Shown piece by piece: positions 43,881-55,539 of a stretch of DNA of 64,000 nt. Position 1 is the first letter of the stretch. Each line of letters starts with the position of its first letter. Both the position numbers and the translations under genes were made by a program. The stretch is from Oscarella lobularis. Taxonomy: Eukaryota > Porifera > Homoscleromorpha > Homosclerophorida > Oscarellidae. Under the pieces are notes generated by a model that saw only the letters and a program-made list of their open reading frames with translations, ran no database searches and was not told where the DNA came from. Where the stretch lies: NCBI RefSeq assembly GCF_947507565.1, contig NC_089183.1:1364001-1428000 (forward strand). The letters run 5' to 3'.

Positions 43881-45413
43881 ATACAATCTCGTTCGAAGCG
43901 TTGCCTGAAACAGCAGTGGCCGACTGTCGTCGAGCAGGGTGTCGACGTCATAGAAGCCGTCGAAGATTATGATATCGGATTGAGAAAATACATACACGAC
44001 CTGTTTCACGTGACATTGAAGGACCAACGCATAATGATGCGTAGTGTCCAATCGAAGCCTTTGATACTGACGACGGCAAAGTCGTCGTCGAGTTGCGTCG
44101 ACTCGGCGATCGCGAAGCGAAATTCAAAAAGTTCGACAAAGCGTTGGAGCCCTACGATCGAGCGTTGGAGGAGAGCAAAGTCGACGCGCACTTGACCTAC
44201 CATCGACGTTCGCAAGTACATCAGCTCGCAAATCGGCCCGACAACGCATTGCGCGACGCCGAACTGTGCACGACGGTCAAACCCGACTGGGTGAAGGGAT
44301 ACCAGCGCAAGGTCGAGTGTCTCCTCGCGATGAGAGGTCGAAACAAGGAGACGGTCATCGTCATGACGACGGCCTGTGACTTCGATCCGAGCGACGAAAA
44401 GTCGGCATAACTTCTCGCACGTGCTCTCGATCTCGATGACGTCAATTTGAATTTGGATTTCTTGGTGGCCGCGATCGCAAATAGTCGCTATGCTCGTCAC
44501 GACGCGTTTCTCCGTCTCGTCGCCGATCGACTGCAGAGCTTACTCGGGGAAATTGCTAGTGATACAGCGGCGCACGATCGCGACGAAAGGATCGTGATCG
44601 ACGAGGACGCGGACGCCCGCGTGCCGATGCATGCAACTTGCTCGTCGGCAACTTAACTTTGTCGTTATATAGGCACTGCCAAGACGTCGAAGACGCGTTG
44701 TGCGCGTCCGCGTGCGAATCCGTGCGCTGTCGCGCCGAGTGGTTCGCCGATCTGCACCACACGTATGTTCCCATGATGAAACGAATACACGAGGCGACGT
44801 CGCCGGCGGAGTGGGACGGGCGACGCGACGGGCTTCTTGTCGACGTCTTTCGTCGAATCACGTCGGTTCCGGCTGTCACGCGACGATGCGCGGAGAAGCG
44901 GCAGAAGAAGAAGCGTAAAGGTGACTATGAGGAGGAGTCCGAGCGACGGCCGAAGACGGCAACCACGCACTGCGAATATGTTCAGCTGGCGGACAAGGAG
45001 CAGCGGGAAAAGAGAAAGCGTTGATAGAGGCGATTATAGAGGAACAGAGGCGGGAGCTTCCGTCTCTTCCGCCCGCTTTTGAGTCGAATCCGATGAGGCA
45101 GTATGGGCTAAGCGACGATTACATGGCTCAGCTAAAAAGACATCTCTCTAGGGTGAGTCCCCTATACTTGGAGTGACTACGTACCTCAAAATCTACTTCC
45201 TTGTCTCTTTATAGAATCGTTGTCAGAGCGAAATACTGAAATTGTTGATAAGGATCCCGATGCCATGACGACGGGGAAACTTCATAAATATCTGACGCAG
45301 CACGGCGTTTACTTGATGGGAAAATTATTTTCTTGTCGAACAGGCGAAGAAGCTGCGCGTCCACGGCAACCTTAACCCCGCGGATCGAATAATGAAACTC
45401 TACCAGAAGTAAA
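43881..45413 (+). pseudogene. TPR protein duplicate, decayed (no MYND finger)
   Basis: Matches 20310-21915 of the TPR-MYND gene: ISFEALPE (43888), LDYDRALEE-type TPR helices at 44093-44330, DALRDAEL... with DN for DD, a TAA at 44408-44410 where the parent reads ARLLARAL, then DAFLRLVADRLQSLL, a broken central part near 44640, and KKKRKGDYEEES (about 44905). A donor GTGAGT at 45152 and a second exon (45215-45413) with several stops follow. The MYND exon is absent. The left end begins inside the parent's first exon, downstream of where the palindromic element sits, so it gives no evidence on the age of that insertion. Confidence 0.8.
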
Positions 45414-45840
45414 AGAACGAAAGCAAAAGAAGCGAACAGCAAAACAGTTAGGATATTATATAGATAATGATAAGCGGCCTGGATCGCGACGAAGATTTCT
45501 TGCAAGTGAGGACAGGCAATGACAAAGAGGAAGACAATTGCAGTTGGATCAACAACTCGCTGAAAACCGCCGAAAGACTCGTCTACTGTCGAGACGCTGT
45601 GACCCGGACTAGGCTACCGCTGTCCCCGGATTCACATATTCGTTCTGGCTTCCTGCGCGATGGTGAAGAGTGTCTCCGAATTTTATCCATCTGGTATGTC
45701 CTCTACTCTGTTTTAGGCAGTCGTTGAAGTGCCAATGGGTTGGATGGATTTTTTCTGGGCGTTGGAGAGGCTTCGACATCGCGGCTCCGGTTCCAAAGAG
45801 ACAAAGCAAGCGTAGAGAAAAGCTTTTTCTTGCGGATTGA
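45414..45840. other. No gene assigned
   Basis: An open frame 45467-45727 has no known domain. Its position just upstream suggests a possible 5' exon of the large unknown gene, but I cannot show a splice link. Confidence 0.3.
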
Positions 45841-45848
45841 TTATCGAA

Positions 45849-48800
45849 ACTGCTCATAGGGACTGGTTCAAGCTGAATCCTCTAGAAGTTGTGCTCCTCG
45901 CTTGCGAAACTCTGCGGGACAAAGCTGACGGCGTTACAGTGGGAAATGTAAGACTCGCAGCCACTGAAGGGATGTCGCAAGAGTCGGGGGGACCCTTTTT
46001 CGTGAAATTGTTTGCTTGGGCACGTGACTAAATCGTCTGCGCGAAAGCAGCAACCAAACCTTTTTTCACTCCTTTTCGGCGACACTTTAGCCAATCTAAT
46101 GTCCTATTGATTGATGATGATCTTTTCTATAGATATCTGGTATTGTTATTGGCATGAAATCAGTTCGTTCGCTCTTGTTTTGCCACGTGGGACCATGTCT
46201 CCGTCTTATTGACGTTCTGGCGTCTCTCGTTGCCGATGATGAAAGCAGTGACGAGAAAGCAGTTCCGCACACTACAACAGTCATGCAGCAGAGAGCCATT
46301 GTTGCTCTTAACCTTGTTTATTTATCAGCAAAGAAAATTCACAGGTACAGTCTTATTTACCATGTTTTCTTTGAGTTCGAGTTGAAGCTGGAACTTTTAG
46401 GACTTACCCTCTTGTTGCAGTGCGCTTTATTGAAACGGTGTTGCCTCTTCTAAAGCAACTTCTTACCGGTCATCGATTGTTGGGTCTTGCTGGGTCAGTC
46501 AGTGTACTGTATGTCTTTTGTTCTAATTAATAGCTGTCTGCTTGTAGAGCTTCTGCTGATGAGCTTGTAGTTGAACTGAATCGCATAGCGCTGCGCTCGA
46601 CCTACTCAACGAGCCGTAGTAGCACTGAGACGCTGTTGATTTACGTGGAGGAATTGGGTTTCTCTAATCTAAGTCTTCGACTTAAAGTAAGCGTCAAGTT
46701 TCGAAAGCCTTTTATAGCAGTGCTCGATTTTACTTCGTTGTAAACTGTATAGAGAGAATCGGGCTATTTTGATTTAATGATGTTCTAAACACTTCCGCTC
46801 TTTAGACATAACTATACCAATCTCATTTAGTTATTATTGCAAATGTTCTGTTTTATTGCTTTACTTTCTCCTAGGTATCGCTCTACAGCGACCTAGGGAA
46901 ATTTGATTCCAGAGCAGCGTACATTGCTTACGTAGACAGCACGTGGAGGTACCTTTTCGTGCGGTTGTTTTGTGTAGAGTATCTCCCTTCTATTTGCCAG
47001 TTTATCGTCGTTTATTGATTCAATTAAGGCATCGTCTCTCGCTTGTTCTTCTTGTCTTGGGAGCTTCCTGGATCTCGTTCAGGTATTTGAAAGTGCGCCC
47101 TTGTAAGTTGAAGTTCTATCTGAACATGCGTTGTTAGGAATTTGACGACGAAGACACCAATCGTCAAATTGCTTCGTCCCTTTTGTCTTCCCTGACACGT
47201 TGCTTTCATAAGGTACAATCTTTGAACACAGCAGACTTGCCTTACATTTTTCTGAAGTGGAACACGGCGTTTGGTTCAAAATCTACCGTCCCGGAAAAGT
47301 TGATTCAAATCTGCATTGTGTACGCTGTCAAGGAAACGGATCTCGAAAAGTTGAATGATTTTTTGGACTATCAGTTTGATACATTGCTTGCCTATTCGAC
47401 CGAAGGCAAATATTTACAGAGCTCAAATAAGCGCCTCAGTTTGTGATTTCTTTTGCTTATTAGGTTATTTGTCTTCCGATGCCGAGGGATTCATGCTAGG
47501 ACTCCTCGATTTGCTAATGACCGGTCTGGAAGTTGATATGGATGTGGCTACAACTCTCACGTCACTCCTTCCTAATTTATTTTCACCATGTACGTAGAAG
47601 TGCATGGGGATTTTATCACGTACACTATAGTAGTAGTGACCCAAGTAGCGTTAGCGTTCCTCATGAGAACGAATTCCGTGTGATTGGCAATCAACTGTAT
47701 TCCCTTTTGTAGTCTTTGGATTAAGAGAGAGCAGTGTTGCTACGAAAATTTTAGAGCTTGGCTGTGTTTCTTTGTGCTCAATTCACAGGTTGCTACTTGA
47801 AAATTTGCTTGAGATTCAGAAATTTATTTCTTCCAACTTAGGAAAGCGATTCTGTGTCAGGGACTTTACTTCTTAGGCAAAGTCTATCGCATGTTTCCGC
47901 CAAGTGACACGATTGCGTAAGACTCTTAATTATGGTTCTTTCACTGCTTGATTTGACGTCTTTTTGACACAGAGTGAGGCAAGCTGCCATGGAGCTGCAC
48001 GCTGAGGCGCTTACTGTGTCTGAATCATTAATTGAAGATTTGCTGGTCAAGGCTGTTTCATCTCGCTCGGACTTTGACAATCCTGAAGATCTGGAAGTAT
48101 CTCCCAGCCCCTCTTTTGAAACTACTGCCAAGTTCACAACGGCTGGTGTTGATGAGAGAGCTTTCATGGCAGAGCCGGTAAGGATTGAGACAATACTATG
48201 GAATAATTACTGAACAGTTTACTGAAGGGTCCAGCGGCTTCTGATGCTCTCAGAGTTCAGGTTGTCGAGAATCTTTTAGACCTTGTCATTGCTATTGTAA
48301 GCTATTCAGTTCGTTGCAGGGTTTCTCAACCTTTGCACTGACTTGATTCTTTGTCACATTTTTAAGACTTGTCGCGGGGATGACTTCACGTTTCTGTGCG
48401 GGTCTGTTTTGCCAAAAGTCTTTCAGTCTGATTACGGTTTGATAAATGTTTCATCCGTCAATGTGCAGAAGCTACGAAGGTAATTTGTCTTTACACTACA
48501 TGCACACCAAAACAGAAACGTTGATACGCAACTTTAGATTCTTTGGAGCCGATCCTTCACTCCCCGTTGCTTCTGTTTCGTGGACAGTAGACAGGAAAGA
48601 GGTGCTACTTACTAGAACTGAGCAAGAAGGCCTTTTTCTTTACATTTTATTGCTTGTCATATTGCAGTTTGCAGTGGAATTACTTTCTCTAGCTACAATA
48701 GGAGTCAAGAGAAATCTTTGCAGTTCATTTGTCTTATGTGGAGTAGCAATACCCAAACTGGTTCGTACACGGCTATAAAAGCACAGATACTATATATCCT

Positions 48801-51800
48801 TGCAGCAATGCTATACGTTGGCTCTGCTTAGATGCTAAGTATTGACGAAGTTAAAGTAACCGATGAAGAGAAAATGCACTTGACTATTGACGTCCTTCAC
48901 GTTGCACGAGGTTTGTCGAGGCTTTCGAAATAAGAGAATGTAATATGAAACTAATTTACTGCTCAAGACGAACTAGAATCCGGTAACGATATTGAAGGCT
49001 TCCTATCACACGGAATTGATTTTCTGTCAAATCTTATGCCGGAGGACTCTGGCTTTCGAGAGCTCCAGTACTTAGAAAAATAGGGCAGTCTTTGGTACAA
49101 TTTTAATAATTTTTAGGAAGTTTGTAAGAATAATGGCCAAGAAATTTTTTAGTCCGTCTTTGTCTTCAATCCTTGTTTTGGCAAAGGTATTCGAGGTTCT
49201 ACTTTCTACAGCTACACTTGTTACATTATCGTTCTTTTACCAGTTTGCATGCGATTTCATGCTTTTGCACTTCCCTCAAGACAAACCTCACGTGCAGAAT
49301 TTCTTTCAAACACTCATTCAGAGAGGAAAACGCGATGTAAGTTCTCTTCCATAAGAATTTTGTTATGGTCCTTATTGTATCAAGGAAATTCGAACTGTTT
49401 TTCGAGTATGTCGTCGCCCCTTTGACGACGACAGTCGCTATGGAAGCGTTCGTACTCATTTACTTCTTTCGCTACTGGAAAGATATCTTCAAGACAGCTC
49501 CAAGCACTTTGTGAGGTACTTATAATATACAGTGTAACTAGTATCTTATAACAAACGTCCTATAACTATTTTTTTCGCACAGCATATGAAGTTGATTTTT
49601 AGCATCGAGGCTCCGAAGAACCGATACGCTTCCTCTCAGGAAGAAACCAGCAATTGCTGCACAACCGAAAGAATGAACGTTGTAGTCCGGCAAGTCTGTG
49701 GCGCATTTTTGCGAGAGATAGTTAGACTTCTAGAAAACAAGCGGTATGTGTTGGTATTTTTTCCCCCTGCATCATTCTAACCCTAGCGTCTCTTTCTTAA
49801 GTTACACCGAGGATGAAGTCTGCTCCCTCAATGCTCGGTTGTCTCGTTTTGTGCTTGTGAAGACCTTGTTTGGTGACAAACTGGCATCGAGCGAGAGCCT
49901 ACCTGTTAATTCGCTAATGAAGGATTTTGAAGCGTACGTACCAAATGCATTTTAATGTACTCTATACTGCAGTTCAGTTCGCTAATTCGTTTAGGAAGTT
50001 TCCGCATGACGTTCTCGTTGATGCTCAAATGATGGAAACGTTGACAACGTGTGGAACTAGGTTGGAGCACATTGAAGTACGTCGTCCATCAGACTCCAGT
50101 GCTAGTGGCTAACCTAATTAACGTTCTGCTTCTCAAAGTTGCCTAGATACGAGTTTCTTAAAAAACGTCTTGTTGCTGCGCTGACATTCTTTCTAGGTTC
50201 GACTTACAGTAAGATGCTATTTCTGCTTTAGCGTGCTGACTGCTCGTATTTAACTATCACATTTTTTGTAGAATGTCTTGTAGATCGAATTGCTGCATTA
50301 GAAACTGAGCTTTTGAGTATTCCCCGCAATGCAGACGATCGCGCCAGACTATTGGCGTCTGGCTACAGCATTCGCTGCTGGACAAGCGTGAGAGTAATAT
50401 GTGTTTAAATCAGGAGCGATTTTTCTTATGTACTATATCTTGCGCATTCAATTACTTTATTTCTTTATTAGCTGGGGTCGATTGTGTTAATGGTAATTAA
50501 ACCGAGCAATTGTTTATATACAGTAGTATATACAGCAGCTAAGCTAAGCGTTTGAATTGCGTTTACCGGGCACCATATCGTTTAAAAGCGTGGCGTTGTT
50601 TCTGCAGAATATTAATTAAAGCATTTACGCCTTTTTCTGTACCTGAATTTTTCTCTCTTCCACTAGCCTGTGACGGTGACTGTCGAAACGGACGGTCGGT
50701 ACAGCATTGAGGAAAATCTTCGCCAAAGCTTGCTTCTTTGCTATCGAAATTATGTCGAGCTGCTGAAGAGCATTGGCACATCTAAGGTGACTTTGTCATG
50801 TTATCATTCTTAACTAATGCTCGAATTTAACTGTTAGATTATTGTTAATGAAGTGGAGGTAGGAGTGCATCAGATGTTTGACGAGTCACTTTCCCTTAAT
50901 GAAATGAAGGTGCTCATTGTAAAGCGGTGTTTGATTAATTGTGAAAATTGCTGAAAGGGTCAAAGAGCGATTGCAGTAAGAGAAATTGATCGTTTTCTCT
51001 CGGTATCCAAGTCCTCAATGGGCACGTTGGCGCAAAAGGTTTCGCTTTATCGACATTTGTTAAGGCATGCATACGTGAGTATTTCCGTTTTAGATGGCTC
51101 TGCTTGCCGAAGAAGACAGGATTGAATGTGATTTTGAACAGAAGGTATACGGTTTCTTTTGTTCATTTAATTGAAAGTATGAATAGACGCATAGGCTAAT
51201 GCTCCCATAAGAGCGCTGACGTTCACAGCCTCCCTGCACACATCTTTTTTTGCCTGCTCAAAGTAAGATCTGAATGCTTTTTGTATTTTGAAGAGGCTTA
51301 CAAATTGTGTAACTCGAATCCTACTAAAGCTAGAAAATTATTTTAAAAGCTGACATGAAGATGAACTTTCTAGCGCAAGTTTTGGTTTTTGTGCACTTTT
51401 CCTTTCTATTTTTTGTTTATTTTGGTGCGGTATTTCTGTATTTATTTTTTTTGCATGGCATTATTTCTAACGTAGATTTCACGTGTTTGATTTTTATAGC
51501 TGCTGTGGCACGGGAATAACAGGTTGCTATGGACCAACTGGAGACCACTGTGAAAGGCCTATGGAGGTCGGTGCTTAATTAAATTTATCATTCTCTGTGT
51601 CTACTTAGCTGCGCATCTGTTCTGGCAGATTGGTCTACGACAAGACAGCGCATTTCTTTCTATCTACGACGAGTGTGGAATTGAAATTGAAAACGTGGAA
51701 GTCCTCTTAACCGAAGAAGGTTTCATCTTTGTCGTTCATCAATAATCGACCTGCATCTTGAAACTGTGTTTTATATATTTTAGGAGCTTACATTTTCAAG

Positions 51801-54187
51801 GCCTATAGCAATGGGCATCCTTACGATACGTCAGAAGTAAAGACGAGTCTCCGCGATTTTCTAAAACTGTATTGCTCAATTTTTAGGTTTGGCTTTCTCT
51901 TTTCAAAGAGCTCCTCGCCGGCTCGGATCCATTGTTTCCTGCTATTATTATTCCTTTTGGATTTCCTAATCAAACCACTTGGAATCTAATACGGCGGTAT
52001 TTGCGTATCTTGTTTTGTGCATGATTGGTGCTTATACACAAGTTCCAGCTTTGTTGAAACTGAGTTGACGGGAAGCGTTCTTACTTGCCGACCAGATTTC
52101 AGTGATGATTGGAAGACATATTTTGACTTCAGGTAGTACTTAAAGCTTTGTTTCGGACGTCCAGCTGTCTAAATGAGGTAACTGTTTTGTACAGACCTGA
52201 AAAAGTTAGGTGTGGTGTAGACGTAGTGCTACATAAAGGCTTTGCAATCGGAGGAAGAAAAGCGCTTATGCGCCAGACTTCTCATCTTACAAAGGCATTC
52301 ATGAGTGTTTTACTTCTCAAAGCGTTTGCATGTAACTAGTTAACAGGAGATGTTGTCTTAAAGGATTTAGCTGGCGAGTTGTTTGATAAAGTCATTCACG
52401 AAATGCTCAGTGACAACTGGATGAAGCGATTTCGGTTGGAAGTCAAACGTTTGAATATGTTCTTTGAGAGTTGCTTACACATTGATATTTTAGGTTTTTG
52501 GGGAAATATATTGCACAGTTTGTCAGTGCTTTCATTAGCACGGGAGCGATTGACAAAACAATTCTCTATGATGGCTTCAACTATGATCGGTGGAGGAAGA
52601 CCCAAAAAGGAAGTTTGGTAGAGTGGCTTGCTGATCAAGTCTTGCAGACGTTATTTTCATGTGGTTTGTTTTTCTTTAGATTGCTTCTAAGGTAGACATT
52701 GTTGACCTGTTGGCGAACTACGTTGCGGAAAAGGTTGTGGCATTCTGCATGCAGGAAAACGTTGAAGAATTGTTCGCTTCTAAACGAAAACATTTCTTTG
52801 AACTCAAGGTAATGTATACTGTTATAGATAAGGTGGGATCGCCACATCTGATAAAAAGCATACAAAGTACCGCGCCTATTCTTGTACAACGTACCGTACC
52901 GGCGATGTTTCTTTTTCTAAATGAAAAATGTATAAGATTATATAGCTTTTAATTAAATTCTAAGCACATTAATTACATGCAGTAGCTTGTTGTTCAGTGA
53001 ATCTGACACGTGCTTCGCTGCCCCTTATATAATTTGTTCGTCGTTTATCAATCGCTAGCGATTTTTCTCAGGGTTTTGCGCATGAATATAGAAAAACGTC
53101 GAAAATGCTTAGCGGAAAGGTACAGTTTTCTGCGTTTTTTGCTCACGCATATTTTTTGCTTACAAAGTATTACGAAATGCTGTCGGTGCTAAGAAAATCG
53201 ACAATCGTTGTTCCCATCCTCACCCTTCCTCGAGCTTTTCAAGAGGAGCTCATGCGTTGGATATTTCGCAACGAAGACAGGTTGAACTCTTAATTGTCAT
53301 GACCGCAATCCACGATTCTTTTCTTTTATTAGAGAATGGCGACATCGAGGCGGAAGAGACGGTCACGAAACTGTTCAACAGTACATCGGCTTTCTTGGTA
53401 TACAAGCGAATTCGAATGATCACTTATGTGAAGCAGTCGGATACAGATACTCGCGAGTTGTGTCCTGCTCTTCCTGGTGTGGTTGCTTTCTCTTATAATA
53501 CGGAAGAGAACGTTTTCAGAGTGAGCGCTGCGCATAACGCGTTGCCAATTATGGTCTATCATTTCAGATGTGTGACGTTCTTGCCTATGCGGTTGGCGAG
53601 TACGTTGTCCTGAATGAAAGCGCGATTTTAGGTGGAGCGGTTGCCTATGAGGTGGTTACTGCGTGGGTCAGCCCCAGGTAGGTACGGTACCTGCATGAGC
53701 AAGCCATAGAGGAATTTTCAGCTTATAAAAGTTTGCAAGTACTGTATTCTAAAATGCGTTGACTTGCGTGCTTATATAGGTTTTCTAACAACCTATTATT
53801 TTTTGCACTGCAGAATCACACCTAATGTCGCAATGACCCTTTAGGTTCCGAGGTCTCAATTTAGCACTTTCAATGTACGTGAATCTGATGGAGCAAGGTT
53901 TATCAATAATTTAATATTTCCTTAACTTGATCTATAGTTATTTCGGTTTGTTATGTGTAGCGAATTGCTCATTTTTACTTTGTGATATCCTGAAGGGCAG
54001 TCTTGATCACATCGTGGAAAGCAGCTTTTTGCTTCGCTGTTTGCGTTCTGCGCGTTTGTTCCCGTTTGTTGTTCAAGAACAGCAAGACTCGTACGAAGTA
54101 ATCGCTCAGGTACACGATTTGAATCTTGCGAAAATATATTATCTAACGTTCCAACGTGTCAAAGAACGGGAAAAAGGAGCCTTTTGA
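45849..54187 (+). CDS. Large multi-exon protein, family not recognised
   Basis: More than thirty short exons with mostly clean GT-AG borders, read in one direction. Examples: WFKLNPLEVVLLACETLRDK (about 45865); RLIDVLASLVADDESS; FIETVLPLLKQLLTGHRLLG; IALRSTYSTSRSSTETLLIY; SLYSDLGKFDSRAAYIAYVD; TDLEKLNDFLDYQFDTLLAY; FMLGLLDLLMTGLEVDMDV; VRQAAMELHAEALTVSESLI; FDDDSRYGSVRTHLLLSLLE joined in phase at about 49500 to MKLIFSIEAPKNRY; AALETELLSIPRNADDRARL; FKELLAGSDPLFPAIIIPFG; LAGELFDKVIHEMLSDNW; AETVTKLFNSTSAF; SLDHIVESSFLLRCLRSARL; and the C-terminus KEREKGAF at 54187. The content is leucine-rich and helical, like HEAT or armadillo-type solenoids, without visible catalytic motifs, signal peptide or clear membrane segments. 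The start codon is not identified. It could be two genes, but the phases across 49.3-49.7 kb fit one. Not matched to any family I know. Confidence 0.6.
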
Positions 54188-55539
54188 ACGGCTTCTGATA
54201 AATACAAGACCTATTCTTATTGCCCACAAAGCCAGGAAGGGCGCACGATACATTCGCAAACAGCTACCCTATTTCTGCGTATTTGGCGTCTGTCTTGTTT
54301 TTGGTGCGGCTATTGTTTTCAGGATTCGAAACTAGCGTATGGAAATAAATCAATCATATCAATTAAAGTTAGCTCATTAAGAGCCTAATAGTTTGTCTTC
54401 TTACCTGCGCAGTCTTTTTCTCTGAAGAGAGTCTTACTCAATACAATACACTCTATGTGGTACGCGCGAGGCGATTCCCGCAAGGTCACTGATTGGCATT
54501 TTATTAACCATAGATTTACGGAACGTTACTGTCTACTCTTAACGTCTAGGAAGGGAACTAGTACTACGTATAGAGTCGATCCTCGATTATTTCAAACTTC
54601 GGATAATCCAGGACAATTAGTAATTTTACGTCAATGACTTCATCTTCAAGTAGGCACAGCGCATTTGAGATATAAATGAAGTGATTTAAAATTTCGATCG
54701 TGCCACTCGCACATCGTCGTGGCTGGAACTGTGGTAAACTAGGACGAATTGGAAGGAGCTGCACCAAGTTTATTACACAAAAAGATGCAAATACCCGTCG
54801 CTTTCCCCCACCGCACTTGCCGTATATGGTGGTATATTGTGTCATAATTCACGACGCAACAACAGCAACAGGGACAGCAGCAACAAGAAGCATTAGTCAG
54901 TAAAGTCGTTGTTGTTGCGACAAAAACAACAGTAAAGCAACACCGAAACGTTGTTGCTTTAATTAATTGAACGTAATAACATCTTTTTCTTTTTGCCTTG
55001 AAAATAACAACCACGTTGTTGCTTTGAAGTCTGTTGTTACTTAAATTCAAGCTCTTATTTTTGGCACAAATATTTATACCGCCATACTTATTCGGGCACG
55101 TTGAAAACGGGCTCTGCCCGTGTATGCGATTTGCCTGGTTGTTAGGTCTTTAGGCAATAATCTGTGCAGAAGGATATACCGCAACCTAATTACAATTGTA
55201 TGATGCACTTGCTTAAAATGTTTATGCCGTAACTTACTTTGATTGCAGAGGCTACTGCGCAGATGTACGCGTGCATATATTTTATGGAACTGTACGAATA
55301 CTCCCAAATAAGGGCGAGAAAAGGTGCCCGGTATCTGTGCGTGGTCATGCAGAGGCGTCCGGATAAGTCCGAGTGCACTTGCCTTAGGAGACACACGCTG
55401 CGAACCAATCAAAAGACTTCAAACTAAAAAAACCGTAGTCGTCCGGGTCGTCCAGTCTGAACTATGAGTGTTGGTGCTTCTCTCTGAACCTGAGGGAAGG
55501 CGTTTACAGAGATACCGCAAGAGGTCGGCGACTACGTAG
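54188..55539. other. No gene; contains GTTGTTGC/GCAACAAC-rich patch (54850-55035)
   Basis: 3' flank of the large gene. Between 54850 and 55035 the units GCAACAAC and GTTGTTGC alternate, with a small hairpin (AAAGCAAC near 54933 against GTTGTTGCTTT near 54950). No recognisable open frame or RNA gene; the short frames at 54700 and 55239 are not supported. Confidence 0.4.

Noticed and set aside
46154-46350. Resemblance of RLIDVLASLVADD...QQRAIVALNL to WASH complex subunit 4
   Set aside because: The similarity is limited to a short helical stretch. Neighbouring exons do not follow the order of that protein, so no family name was given.
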